NCBI GenBank assembly: GCA_900538475.1
Contig: UPYT01000015.1
Coordinates: 19,954-83,953, forward strand
Origin: an uncultured Clostridium sp.
GTDB lineage: Bacteria > Bacillota > Clostridia > Lachnospirales > Lachnospiraceae
Direction of reading: 5' to 3'
Length of the DNA: 64,000 bases
Under the pieces are notes generated by a model that was given only the letters and a program-made list of their open reading frames with translations, did no database searches and was not told the DNA's origin. Every line of letters starts with the position of its first letter. Position 1 is the stretch's first letter. The position numbers and the translations under genes are program-made. Of this stretch, positions 17,901 to 25,780 are shown piece after piece.

Positions 17901-19120
17901 ATATTTACGATATTACCAAACCGAATGTGCCGATTTCAGAAGGAATTGCGGAGGATGGAATTATTCACTTGAAGCATAATCAATCAGCACAGCTGGACGA
18001 TGAAGCAATTCTTGATACCAGCAGATTTTACGTTCAGGAAATCGGAGCGACCAGCGACAAATACGAGGTTTCCATTGACGGAGTGAGAGTTGATGTCGTA
18101 GATGAGAACGGAAACATTATCCCTAGCGGAAGTACTTCCGGAGAAGGATTTGCTGCCCAGACAGACGATATGCTGGTAAGCGAGAATCCGTATATCGAAT
18201 TCAACAACAAGGTAGTAACAGAAAATCAGTTCAATCTGAAAATTGAAAAGAAAATGGCAGATGGACAGCTCTCTGATGACAGCTATACAATTCATGTGAA
18301 GCTGGGAGGTGTTCCGTACAGCGGCAAATACATCTGGTATCAGAATGATACGGAAATCTATGAAACAGTAAAGAGCGCCGAAAACGGAAACATTGTCCTG
18401 AAAGCAGGAGAACATGCAGTAATTAAAGGACTGGTAGGAGGAACCAAAATAGAAATTACGGAGAATCCTCCGGGCGCTGATTATTTTGCGCCGGTCTATA
18501 CGCTGGACGAGAGTTCTCCGGCGGAACAGGTGGAGAGCGACACAGATTCAATTTGCGTAATTGCAAAAGAAGGAAAAGAACTGGGGACTTCTCCTGTTGT
18601 AAGCATTAGAGTAACCAATAAAAAGAATGTTAGAGATTTGACTGTTAAGAAGGTTGTAGACGGACAGCTGGGAGATCGGGATAAGGCTTTTGAATTTGTA
18701 ATAAAGAATGCAAATCAAAATCCAAGCGGAGGTTGGCATTACGAAAAATCCGATGGAACAACAGGAACCATACCGGCTGATGGAAAATTTACCTTAAAGC
18801 ACAATGAAGAAATTATGATAACCGGTCTTCCTACAGATCAAAGTATTCTCATAGAGGAGACTGATTACAGTGCAGAAGGGTACAGAACCTTTTACAGTAC
18901 AGATGAAAATGGAAATTTCCAGGAATCCAGAAGTTATACATATGAAACAGGCTCACAGAGTAAAAAAGTTATTTTTAAGAATAACAAACCGCTGATAGTG
19001 CCGACCGGAATCTTCACGGACAACCTGCCCTATCTGATGATGCTTGCCATGGCAGCTATCGGACTGACCGGGGTTAGCTGGAGGAAAAAGCGGGTAAAGA
19101 AATCAAGAGACGATGACTAA
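14960..19120 (+). CDS. Large fibro-slime domain surface adhesin, sortase substrate (pilus tip candidate)
   Basis: 1386 residues. A long N-region leads to the signal peptide hydrophobic core (FCAAMLCASMVMGNAGSIANA), then a Ser/Thr-rich stretch with repeated ATPSN/ATPSD motifs. Acidic domains follow to about residue 510. A fibro-slime domain (about 635-930) is marked by FEFDGDDDVWVFIDDVLVLD and LGALHASAAGHINFATGEV. Two or more pilin-type isopeptide-like repeats follow (NLKIEKKMADGQLSDDSYTI; LTVKKVVDGQLGDRDKAFEF). The C-terminus has the sorting motif VPTGI at about 1347, a hydrophobic stretch and a KKRVKKSRDDD tail. It is exported and covalently joined to a pilus or wall by sortase. First structural gene of the cluster; likely tip adhesin by analogy with streptococcal FCT pili. 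Confidence 0.9.
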   Translation: MGENSRMQNHINEIKRKTQHFWSHKGKRFCAAMLCASMVMGNAGSIANASNVIVSGESGLATPSNTVNAATPSNGSELHRFQTTGEELYEALQNAIAGDARADVEFTGGNREEYEDFFLEPGDYYELKLENGKKGNQAELRVFARIEESELVGSEQDDYVVDGSEELMLLVTNHSDGDQKAIVAVDEKHTPEFVIPVNVKSDAELITSPSPVIDTTKTGEAAETATPSNGMTATPSDSEEPETEAPEEKPADELEGEVYELTSVKEGTAVGFLTTAGELGLDDMALIATDSNALTRYSMPVDGAENILVDVTAKRGTLPEGAELRARYLTEDGNEYQDAKNALDEANEEYGGMMALDIGFWLNDEEIEPEPGSEVQVKIRMDANLLPDDVDVGTLKVQHHAETEQGIRVENVAKAVTVEEAAALETEDAATEIPAAEPMTMSLMSLSADAVPLDEEILDDEIIEEADSESPVETIMDTVDTEPGTLKVIETDGEAAVVETAFVVDGFSYFTITYRINSKKVHLVDTNGQPVKGASSVNLGKHEVDYQTWTSIETIAGEFVKEIDGYRFQSAHVGSWQGAELKWICYYSSRRGWRYSNESRKPDDDEREKSLEKDIYIVYEKVDTTPAKTVETVDITGKMQVNLFNYNARDVNFRDGVFHFVDTGYGNTEDYKWNHYIYGVIQNVVEDQLSNGYPKLTSRNAANRSLSYLFNPYNNKAVESYADTGSIFLQSEYDDSGYYYYNAAENFAKYNRDTDDFTVYNKPTESKAKFLPFNDMNADGEITKGEDYLFGMTVEAKFIQPKKGQAVWTKPDGTITQDDMVFEFDGDDDVWVFIDDVLVLDLGALHASAAGHINFATGEVQVDNNGKGDRWEAEDLYSIMKAAGKSSQWLNENFQIQSGKRIFKDYTDHTFKFFYLERGRGDSNCKIKFNLQTIPTGTINFKKNLEYANVQYAEDLDFTFKTFIDYDGEDGNYEVYRGHYYIYDITKPNVPISEGIAEDGIIHLKHNQSAQLDDEAILDTSRFYVQEIGATSDKYEVSIDGVRVDVVDENGNIIPSGSTSGEGFAAQTDDMLVSENPYIEFNNKVVTENQFNLKIEKKMADGQLSDDSYTIHVKLGGVPYSGKYIWYQNDTEIYETVKSAENGNIVLKAGEHAVIKGLVGGTKIEITENPPGADYFAPVYTLDESSPAEQVESDTDSICVIAKEGKELGTSPVVSIRVTNKKNVRDLTVKKVVDGQLGDRDKAFEFVIKNANQNPSGGWHYEKSDGTTGTIPADGKFTLKHNEEIMITGLPTDQSILIEETDYSAEGYRTFYSTDENGNFQESRSYTYETGSQSKKVIFKNNKPLIVPTGIFTDNLPYLMMLAMAAIGLTGVSWRKKRVKKSRDDD

Positions 19121-19150
19121 AAATGATGATGAAAAAGGAGAGTTCTGCTT

Positions 19151-19387
19151 ATGAGTGCAAAGAACATGGATGACATCGCGGAACTTTTCAAGGGAATGAA
19201 ATTCCGAAAGAAGCTGCTTGGCGGTGTAAGCGAGATGGATGTGTGGAAGAAGCTGGAACAGCTTCAGAAAGAATACCGTTCTGTATATGAAATTCAGCAG
19301 GAGCGATATGAAGCTCGTTTGCAGGAAAGGGATGAGGAGATTGCTTCTTTGAAAAAGAAGCTCTCCGAGGGCCCTGCCCATGAGTAA
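19151..19387 (+). CDS. Small coiled-coil protein of pilus locus
   Basis: 78 residues, charged, without signal peptide. From about residue 28 it is heptad-like and predicted coiled coil (VWKKLEQLQKEYRSVYEIQQ and on to IASLKKKLSEG). An N-terminal segment FRKKLLGGVSEMDVWKKLE resembles the membrane-proximal part of DivIVA/GpsB-type helical proteins, but the match is weak. It overlaps the next gene by 8 bases, so it is coupled to the signal-peptidase-like protein. A scaffold role in pilus assembly is only a guess. Confidence 0.75.
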   Translation: MSAKNMDDIAELFKGMKFRKKLLGGVSEMDVWKKLEQLQKEYRSVYEIQQERYEARLQERDEEIASLKKKLSEGPAHE

Positions 19388-19949
19388 ACGAAAGAAGGAA
19401 AAGGCAAAGGAGCCGTTGACCCCGGAACGGGTAATACGGGCCAGAATCCACAGGCTGGCAGATTGGAGCGAGATTGTTTCGTTCTTTATCAAGCTGACAT
19501 GGATGACTGTTTTCATGGTTTTGCTGTTTGGAGTATTCTTCGGAATTACTCCCATGAAAAACAATGATATGTCGCCGAGAATCAGCTCCGGAGATTTGCT
19601 CTTGTATTACCGGCTGGAAAACAAATTCCATTCTCAGGATGTGGTAGTGTTTGAGAAGGATGGAAAGCAGTATGTGGGCCGGATTGTTGCCGCAGGCGGC
19701 GACAGTGTGGAGGTAACAGATGATTCCACACTGAAGATTAACAACAGCACCATGTTTGAATCGGATATCTTTTATCCCACTCCTAAATATGGAGATGAGG
19801 TTGCCTATCCGGTGGCGCTGGAGGAAAATCAGTATTTTATTCTCTGTGATTACCGAAACGGCGCAAAGGACAGCCGCTATTTCGGAGCAGTCAGTCAGAG
19901 TGAAATCAAAGGAAAGGTTCTGGCAGTGCTTCGGCGCTCCAGTCTGTAA
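19380..19949 (+). CDS. Signal-peptidase-I-like pilus assembly protein lacking catalytic Ser and Lys
   Basis: 189 residues with an S26/signal peptidase I fold: N-terminal cytoplasmic segment, one transmembrane helix (about 35-56) and an extracytoplasmic domain. Box B, normally with SM.PT and catalytic Ser, reads NNDMSPRISSGD, giving D63 at the Ser position. Box D, normally with KR and catalytic Lys, reads YVGRIVAAGGD, giving G100 at the Lys position. The box E-like YFILCDYRNGAKDSRYFG is kept. The same Ser-to-Asp and Lys-to-Gly pattern is known, from memory, in SipA of the Streptococcus pyogenes pilus locus, which is needed for pilus assembly without peptidase activity. It sits between adhesin and major pilin. 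Confidence 0.88.
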   Translation: MSKRKKEKAKEPLTPERVIRARIHRLADWSEIVSFFIKLTWMTVFMVLLFGVFFGITPMKNNDMSPRISSGDLLLYYRLENKFHSQDVVVFEKDGKQYVGRIVAAGGDSVEVTDDSTLKINNSTMFESDIFYPTPKYGDEVAYPVALEENQYFILCDYRNGAKDSRYFGAVSQSEIKGKVLAVLRRSSL

Positions 19950-20036
19950 AAGCAGTTTGGATTTTATTTTAAAAATATTGCCCCATAAGGCGGCAGTAAA
20001 TAAAAATGTACAAAAAAGGAAAGTGAGGATATAATT

Positions 20037-21074
20037 ATGAAGAGAAGAATGAATAAGAGAATGGCAACAGCAGCTCTGGCAGGCGCAATGGTGTTATCTA
20101 TGAATGGAATGAGCGCTTTTGCCGCAGTAACAGAGTTTAATTTGACCAAGGAAGTTACCACAGATGGAAACACCCATGCGCCGAATACTGCTTTCAGCTT
20201 TACAATAGAAGAAGGCGATGCAAGTACTTTTGAAGGCGCAGTGGTTTCTGCCGGTGTTAAAGATGGCTTGACTTTAGATACAGCGAATAATTTCAGCTTT
20301 GCTCCTGGCGATGAGGTGTCAGCTTCTTACACCAAAACAGGAAAAATCAAGGTAGACGCAACCAAATTTACAGAGCCTGGAGTTTATCATTATCTTGTAA
20401 CAGAAACAAAGGGCACCTATAATGGAGTCACCTATGACGTAACTCCGAGACACGTTTATGTATATGTAGTTAATGGAACAGGTGGTTATGAGGTAGAGGC
20501 AGTTAAGGTAGTAAAAGACGGAGAGAAGGATAAGGCTGATGATCTGAAGATTGTCAATATTTACGGCGATGGTACACCGAATGATGATATCCATGATTTT
20601 ATCATAAAGAAAACGGTAACTGGTAACCAGGGCAATAAAAACAAGGAGTTCTCCTTCACAGTTACGATTGACGGTGATGATACAGATAAAGCAGGCAAGG
20701 AGAAGTATAAGGCTGTAAAGACACCAAAGACTGGCGATCCGGAAATTATGCATATTACAGATGAAGAGGCTGCAACCTTTACTCTGATGGACGGCGAGAC
20801 CCTGCATATTTACGGTCTGTCTGAAAATGATGAATATACGGTAACAGAGGCTGATTATTCAACAGAGGGATATACCACTTCCGTAAAAGACGAGAATGCA
20901 AAGGGCAAGCTGACATCAGATGATGTGGTTGTAGAATTCATCAATGACAAGAATGTAGGTCCCGCAACCGGCGTTGCAATGACATTTGCTCCCTACGTTC
21001 TCTTAGTAGCAGCAGCAGGCGGTCTGGGCGCAGTGGTTCTGGGCAAGAAGAAACGCGAGGATGATGAGATTTAA
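20037..21074 (+). CDS. FctA-like major pilin, sortase substrate
   Basis: 345 residues. Signal peptide MKRRMNKRMATAALAGAMVL with cleavage after AFAA. The mature part has two pilin domains of the Spy0128/FctA type: about 31-180 (FNLTKEVTTDGNTHAPNTAF, ending VKVVKDGEKDKADDLKIVNI) and about 188-305 (DFIIKKTVTGNQGNKNKEFS, ending VVVEFINDKN). Lys-Glu/Asn layouts suit internal isopeptide bonds. The C-terminal sorting signal is GPATGV (P309-G312), a hydrophobic segment and the basic tail KKKRE. The non-LPXTG motif fits polymerisation by the adjacent class B sortase rather than housekeeping SrtA. Good ribosome site AAAGTGAGGA. Confidence 0.93.
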   Translation: MKRRMNKRMATAALAGAMVLSMNGMSAFAAVTEFNLTKEVTTDGNTHAPNTAFSFTIEEGDASTFEGAVVSAGVKDGLTLDTANNFSFAPGDEVSASYTKTGKIKVDATKFTEPGVYHYLVTETKGTYNGVTYDVTPRHVYVYVVNGTGGYEVEAVKVVKDGEKDKADDLKIVNIYGDGTPNDDIHDFIIKKTVTGNQGNKNKEFSFTVTIDGDDTDKAGKEKYKAVKTPKTGDPEIMHITDEEAATFTLMDGETLHIYGLSENDEYTVTEADYSTEGYTTSVKDENAKGKLTSDDVVVEFINDKNVGPATGVAMTFAPYVLLVAAAGGLGAVVLGKKKREDDEI

Positions 21075-21159
21075 TCAAAACGAATGACAGGATTTTAAGA
21101 AACCATAAATTTTAAAATCTAAAAGACGCTGCCAGAGCAGTGAAAATAAGGCATAATTG

Positions 21160-21250
21160 TGACTGTTCAGCAGGTCTGCGCACTTGCTGCGCCGACTGTG
21201 AGAAAGCATGGGATTTTTGCTCGTGACTGCGAAGGTACTGAACAGTTGCG
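21160..21250. repeat. AACTGTTCAG-ended repeat, copy 4
   Basis: Left end GACTGTTCAGCAGG and right end GTACTGAACAGTTGCG are inverted repeats. It lies between the major pilin and its sortase, inside the pilus operon. Confidence 0.65.
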
Positions 21251-21279
21251 CAGAATTCTGGATTAACAGGAGGACTGGA

Positions 21280-22020
21280 GTGGAAACAGCTGTTAAGCTT
21301 GCTCGAATTGGAAATTTTATATTAAGCCTGATGGCCGTATGCATGATGATTGTGATGCTGGCTTACGGCGGTTATTCTCTCTGGGACAATTACATGATTA
21401 ACAGCGGAGCATTCCTGACCAGTGACTTGCTGAAATACAAGCCGCCGGAAAACAGTGATGCCGAGGATAATCTTTCCCTGGAGGAGCTGATGGCGCTGAA
21501 TCCGGAAACCCGGGGCTGGCTTACCATTGACGGAACCCACATTGATTATCCTGTGGTTCAGGGCGAGGACGATATGAAATATGTAAATACGGACATTTAC
21601 GGGGAGTTTTCTTTGTCTGGCGCTATTTTCCTCTCCTGCTTAAACAGCCCGGATTTTTCAGATCATTATAATCTGATGTACGGACACCATATGGATAATG
21701 GGGGAATGTTCGGGGATGTAATGGAATTTGTTGAAACAGATTATTTTCAGTCTCATGAGACAGGTACACTCTATCTTCCTCACAAGACCTACGGAATTAC
21801 CCTTTTTGCCTGTATTCAGGCGGATGCCTATGACAGGATTATTTATACTCCTGGCAAGGAATGCGATATGCAGGTGCTGCTGGATTATCTGAAAGCGGAA
21901 TCAGAGCAGTATCGGGATATCGGTGTAACGGCGGAGGACAGGATTGTTGGAATGTCTACCTGTGTGGATGCAACAACCAATGGCCGCATGATTCTTTTTG
22001 GCCGTCTGGAGGAGAAATAA
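21280..22020 (+). CDS. Class B sortase, probable pilin polymerase
   Basis: 246 residues from GTG 21280, chosen because AGGAGG is six bases upstream; an open frame extends further up but lacks a ribosome site. One N-terminal transmembrane helix (about 15-35), then the sortase B domain: WLTIDGTHIDYPVVQGEDDM, catalytic His in LMYGHHMDNGG, catalytic C228 in GMSTCVDATTNGR, and the Arg of NGRMILFGR. Class B pilin sortases build the FctA-type shaft in streptococcal FCT-3 loci. Its place directly after the FctA-like pilin supports the same role. It attacks the ATG/PTG-type sorting motif and joins pilins through Lys. Confidence 0.92.
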   Translation: METAVKLARIGNFILSLMAVCMMIVMLAYGGYSLWDNYMINSGAFLTSDLLKYKPPENSDAEDNLSLEELMALNPETRGWLTIDGTHIDYPVVQGEDDMKYVNTDIYGEFSLSGAIFLSCLNSPDFSDHYNLMYGHHMDNGGMFGDVMEFVETDYFQSHETGTLYLPHKTYGITLFACIQADAYDRIIYTPGKECDMQVLLDYLKAESEQYRDIGVTAEDRIVGMSTCVDATTNGRMILFGRLEEK

Positions 22021-22047
22021 GCACGAAGGAGGTGCAATGAAATAGAT

Positions 22048-22830
22048 ATGTGTCAGAAATTAAGAAACCTGGTTTTTCATACACTTGTTCCGGCAGTGCT
22101 GGCGGCGTTGCTGCTTCCAATTATGGCGTTTGCACAGGTGAGTTCCTGCAGTGTTTCCGTACCGGTTGAGATTAAGGTTACCGGCAGCAGGATCCCAGCA
22201 GATGTTCCTTACAGACTTGTGCTCAAGGCAGTTACGCCGGAAGCGCCGATGCCCCAGTCTGAAGAACTGATTGTGGTAAATGGAGGAAGGTCGGAGTTTG
22301 GACCGATGGTTTATACACAGACCGGCGATTACCAGTATCAGATTTACCAGAACTCGGATCCGAGAGATCGTTTTACCTATGACAAACGAGTTTATAAGGT
22401 AACGGTTCGTGTTACGAATGGGGAAAATGGCGAACTGGAGACGCAGGTTTGGGCGTCAGACGAGGCTGCGGGGGATGAGAAAACAGAGAGTATTGTGTTT
22501 ACCAATAATTACAGACGTCCCGGCGGTGGTGGCGGTGGCGGAGATTCGGCTCCGGATCCAGACCCAAGTCCCAACCCAAATCCCAACCCAAATCCCAATC
22601 CGGGGCCTGGAGGACCTGGTACAGAACCGTCAGGAGGAGACGGACTGACGGAAATCAGCGACAATGAAACTCCTTTGGGAGGCTTAACTCAGATTTTTGA
22701 GGAGGAAGTTCCTTTAGGTGGACTTCCGAAAACTGGCGATACGACAATGCTTTCTTTTTGGATTCTGCTGGCTGTGCTGTCCGGATGCGGACTGGCTGCT
22801 CTTGCCTTTATCCGGAAGAGGATGGATTGA
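22048..22830 (+). CDS. FctB-like basal pilin with proline-rich tail and LPKTG anchor
   Basis: 260 residues. Signal peptide (LVPAVLAALLLPIMAFA). One beta-sandwich domain (about 35-150) of the FctB/Spy0128-like type (VPVEIKVTGSRIPADVPYRL; DRFTYDKRVYKVTVRVTNGE; ESIVFTNNY). A Gly run and a (PN)n proline-rich linker (DPDPSPNPNPNPNP) follow. The C-terminal anchor is LPKTG at 226-230 with a hydrophobic helix and RKRMD. The canonical LPXTG plus proline-rich tail marks a basal pilin linked to peptidoglycan by housekeeping sortase. A strong AAGGAGGTG lies upstream, but between it and the ATG sits a two-codon frame ATGAAATAG. Confidence 0.9.
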   Translation: MCQKLRNLVFHTLVPAVLAALLLPIMAFAQVSSCSVSVPVEIKVTGSRIPADVPYRLVLKAVTPEAPMPQSEELIVVNGGRSEFGPMVYTQTGDYQYQIYQNSDPRDRFTYDKRVYKVTVRVTNGENGELETQVWASDEAAGDEKTESIVFTNNYRRPGGGGGGGDSAPDPDPSPNPNPNPNPNPGPGGPGTEPSGGDGLTEISDNETPLGGLTQIFEEEVPLGGLPKTGDTTMLSFWILLAVLSGCGLAALAFIRKRMD

Positions 22831-22865
22831 CAGATCTTATTCAAATGGAATAATGGATGATATGT

Positions 22866-22895
22866 GAGGCGGCGGGTACAGCCGCCTCGCTTTTT
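22866..22895 (+). terminator. Terminator after basal pilin
   Basis: GAGGCGGC pairs with GCCGCCTC around GGGTACA, followed by GCTTTTT. It closes the main pilus operon before the second sortase. Confidence 0.88.
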
Positions 22896-23172
22896 CCAGT
22901 ATGACGGATATTTTGCCAGTCTGTGGTGAGGGTTCACAAGGGACGGAGCTGCCGGTGAACCCTATGGCAATTACTCAGGACTTCGTCGTGAGGGGTGGGC
23001 GAGAAGAAGGGAAATCACAGAGGACGAAAAGAGACATGATATCAATGTGAGAGGGGAGAGATAATCTCCCCTGCTCGATTTTTAGGGAAGTGATTCCTGG
23101 GATAAAAGAGCTGTGATAAAAGAATGGTTATAAAAGGGGAAGTTTTTGCGGAAAAACGGAAAGGAGAAGCTT

Positions 23173-24039
23173 TTGAAGAGAGAGGGAATGGATACGGAAA
23201 AAAGTCTGAAGAAAACGATATGGCGTTTTATGGTGATTTTGTGTCTGATTGTGTTTGCTGTTTCTGTTTTTGGAATTGTGGGGACACTTTTGAAGGCCAA
23301 TCGTGAGAAAAGTACCTTTGATGATTTGATTGAAATGGCAGAGGCGGATGTGGGTGTAGAACAGAGAAATATTGACAGTGATGCTGCGGCAGAAATGGAA
23401 ACAACGGAAGCTTCCGAGGCGGGACAGACAAATTCTGATCATACCGGGGGAGTGATGGAGGAAAAGCCGAAGCGGAATTATGGACTTTTAAAAGAGAAGA
23501 ATCCAGATTTTGCCGGGTGGCTCCGGATTCCTGATACAAAGATTGATTATCCTGTTATGCATACTCCTGATGATATGCAGTATTATATTCGCCGGGATTT
23601 CTATGGAGAAAGCTCTGTAAGCGGCACACCCTTTATCGGAGATTTCTGCAGTACAGACAGCGGCAGTATGATTATTTATGCCCATAATATGAAGAATGGT
23701 ACGTTGTTTGGTGAATTGGATGAGTATGAATCTGAAGATTATCGGAATAAGCATTCAGTTTTGGAGTTTTATACGCTGGATGAGAGCCGCCAGTATGAAA
23801 TTTTTGCCGCATTCCGGACCGAGCTGGTGTATGAAAATCAGGAGGGTTTTCGCTATTATGAGTACGTGGGGGATATGACAGAAGAACGGTTTGACGAGTT
23901 TATGAATCAGCTTCGTCAGCACTCTTTTTATAATACCGAAAGCTGGCCGGAATATGGGGATCAGCTGATTATTCTGTCTACCTGCAGCTATTATACAGAA
24001 AATGGCCGGTTTGTTGTTGTGGCGCGGCGAGTGGAGTAG
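23173..24039 (+). CDS. srtB: Class B sortase (second copy)
   Basis: 288 residues from a TTG start with AAGGAG six bases upstream; ATG 23188 is the alternative. Transmembrane helix at about 14-38, a poorly conserved Glu/Ala/Ser linker of about 60 residues, then the sortase B domain: WLRIPDTKIDYPVMHTPDDM, His in IIYAHNMKNGTLFG, C271 in ILSTCSYYTENGRF, and the C-terminal Arg in FVVVARR. This looks more like general clostridial SrtB than the pilin sortase at 21280. It may anchor the pilus or other proteins to the wall. It has its own terminators on both sides, so it is expressed separately. A small hairpin GGGGAGA/TCTCCCC lies upstream at 23053-23071. Confidence 0.92.
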   Translation: MKREGMDTEKSLKKTIWRFMVILCLIVFAVSVFGIVGTLLKANREKSTFDDLIEMAEADVGVEQRNIDSDAAAEMETTEASEAGQTNSDHTGGVMEEKPKRNYGLLKEKNPDFAGWLRIPDTKIDYPVMHTPDDMQYYIRRDFYGESSVSGTPFIGDFCSTDSGSMIIYAHNMKNGTLFGELDEYESEDYRNKHSVLEFYTLDESRQYEIFAAFRTELVYENQEGFRYYEYVGDMTEERFDEFMNQLRQHSFYNTESWPEYGDQLIILSTCSYYTENGRFVVVARRVE

Positions 24040-24169
24040 CGAATAGAACAGCAAGTGTATAACTGTGCGCGCGCGTGAGGATTTTGAAATGGAGGAGGAA
24101 ATGAAATAGTGTAGACTGTGGAGTGCTGTGAAGCAGAGTTTTGTTTCATTGTTCCTGGTGAAGATAGTT

Positions 24170-24217
24170 AAGAGAGGGAAGTATCAAAAGGCTGGATGAT
24201 ACTTTTCTCTCTTTTTT
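24170..24217 (+). terminator. Terminator after second sortase
   Basis: AAGAGAGGGAAGTATCA pairs with TGATACTTTTCTCTCTT around a short loop, followed by a T tract. Confidence 0.85.
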
Positions 24218-24264
24218 ATTTTGTGCCTGAGAATGAAAATGATATGTTGTCTGGTTTTGGGCTA

Positions 24265-24530
24265 TTCCGGGGTGGGATTGTGCATTTTTGAAGGGAAAAG
24301 AGGATTTCTGCACAAAGAGAGGCTGGGATTTTGCATTTTCGGAGGGAAAAAGTGATTTCTGCACAAAGAGAGGCTGGGATTGTGCATTTTTGGAGGAAAA
24401 AAAGGATTTCTGCACAAAGTGGAGTTAGGATTGTGCATTTTTGAAGGAAAAGCGGGAAATTTGCAAAATGAGGGGCTGGGATTGTGCATTTCAAGAAGGA
24501 AAAAAGGATTTCTGCAAAATCAATATCAAT
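24265..24530. repeat. 51-bp tandem repeat, five units
   Basis: The landmark TGCAT occurs at 24281, 24332, 24383, 24434 and 24485, exactly 51 bp apart each time. Each junction holds an inverted pair TGCACAA...TTGTGCA spaced by about 13 bp, able to form a stem-loop. Fills the spacer between the sortase and the amino-acid importer. Two further units of the same family are at 28900-28995. Confidence 0.85.
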
Positions 24531-24599
24531 AAAAAAGATGCATCGGAATGGGAGATTGAAACAGAGACGGAGCAGATATCATGTTTTGTGAAGTTTTAT

Positions 24600-24628
24600 T
24601 TGACAGAATTACTTTAGTATGCTACTAT
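24600..24628 (+). promoter_or_regulatory. Promoter of amino-acid ABC operon
   Basis: TTGACA (24600-24605) and TACTAT (24623-24628) with a 17-bp spacer, 62 bp before the binding-protein start. Confidence 0.6.
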
Positions 24629-24690
24629 GGTAGAGCGATGCGGTGGCAGGGGAGTGAAATGCCGCCGAAGTGGTAAAGGAGGAGCATATT

Positions 24691-25608
24691 ATGAAAAAAA
24701 GATTTGTGAGTGCATGTATGGTTGGTTTGTTGGCAGTATCGCTGGCAGGATGCGGCGGCGCAGGGAATTCTGCTGCTGAAGCAGCAAAAACAACTGCAGA
24801 GGAGCCTAAAACCGAGGCAGCGACCACTGCCGCAGAATCTTCAGAAACATCCTCAGAAGCGGCATCAGAGGCTTCTGAGAGCAGTGCGGAAGCTGATGGG
24901 GCAGAAGAGGGTACCTTTACCGTTGGATTTGACCAGGATTTCCCGCCGATGGGATTTGTTGGTGATGACGGCGAGTATACAGGCTTTGATCTGGAGCTGG
25001 CACAGGAGGTTGCTTCTCGCCTGGGATTGAAATATGTTCCTCAGCCCATTGCCTGGGATGCAAAGGATATGGAACTGGAAGCAGGTACGATTGACTGTAT
25101 CTGGAATGGATTTACGATGAACGGACGTGAGGATGCTTATACCTGGAGCGATCCTTACATGGACAACAGCCAGGTGTTTGTAGTGACAGCAGATTCTGGT
25201 ATTTCAACTCTGGCAGATTTGGCAGGAAAGGTTGTGGAGGTTCAGACAGATTCTTCTGCAGAGGCGGCCTTGAAGGACAATCAGGAGCTGAGCAGCAGCT
25301 TTGGAACCTTGCAGACGGTTGCAGATTATAATACTGCATTTATGGATCTGGAGATGGGCGCTGTAGATGCGATTGCCATGGATGTAATTGTAGCTGGTTA
25401 TCAGATTGAGCAGAGAGAAGACGGAGATAACTATGTGATTCTGGAAGAGACTCTGGCAGCAGAGGAGTACGGCATTGGCTTTAAGAAGGGCAATGAAGCG
25501 CTTCGAGACAAGGTACAGACTACTCTGGAGGAGATGGCCGCAGATGGTACCATGGCAGAGATTTCTAATAAATGGTTTGGTCGTGATGTGACTGTAATCG
25601 GAAAGTAA
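24691..25608 (+). CDS. Polar amino-acid ABC transporter substrate-binding lipoprotein
   Basis: 305 residues from ATG 24691 with AAAGGAGGA upstream. Lipoprotein signal MKKRFVSACMVGLLAVSLAG with lipobox LAGC. Then a Glu/Ala/Ser-rich linker of about 55 residues and a type 3 (family F) solute-binding fold: FTVGFDQDFPPMGFVGDDGE, YTGFDLELAQEVASRLGL, WDAKDMELEAGTIDCIWNGF, TMNGRE and YGIGFKKGNEALRDKVQTTL. The motif set is that of GlnH/HisJ-like binders for glutamine, cystine or other polar amino acids; the exact ligand is not clear. First gene of a three-gene importer operon, followed by a permease and an ATPase. Confidence 0.94.
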   Translation: MKKRFVSACMVGLLAVSLAGCGGAGNSAAEAAKTTAEEPKTEAATTAAESSETSSEAASEASESSAEADGAEEGTFTVGFDQDFPPMGFVGDDGEYTGFDLELAQEVASRLGLKYVPQPIAWDAKDMELEAGTIDCIWNGFTMNGREDAYTWSDPYMDNSQVFVVTADSGISTLADLAGKVVEVQTDSSAEAALKDNQELSSSFGTLQTVADYNTAFMDLEMGAVDAIAMDVIVAGYQIEQREDGDNYVILEETLAAEEYGIGFKKGNEALRDKVQTTLEEMAADGTMAEISNKWFGRDVTVIGK

Positions 25609-25780
25609 GGCTATTAAGGCTGAAAGGATTTAAGGGAGAACGCGATTAAGGAAGAAAAGATTGCTGAAGCGTATGTGATATGAGGGAGCAGCAATCATAA
25701 AAAGGATTCTGTCCGACCAAGTGGAGAAGCGTCGGATGGAATGTAAGAAAAAAGAAGCAGAAGGAGCAGCGGGAATTGAT

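Noticed and set aside
19380..19949. Ordinary active signal peptidase I
   Set aside because: Both catalytic positions are replaced (Asp and Gly), so an active peptidase call is not supported.
24146..24494. Minus-strand frames encoding 17-residue repeats over the 51-bp array
   Set aside because: The period is a multiple of three, so several frames stay open at once. None has a ribosome site and the units drift without preserving any one frame.
24265..24530. Possible CRISPR array
   Set aside because: The whole 51-bp unit is repeated with drift; there are no unique spacers and no cas genes.
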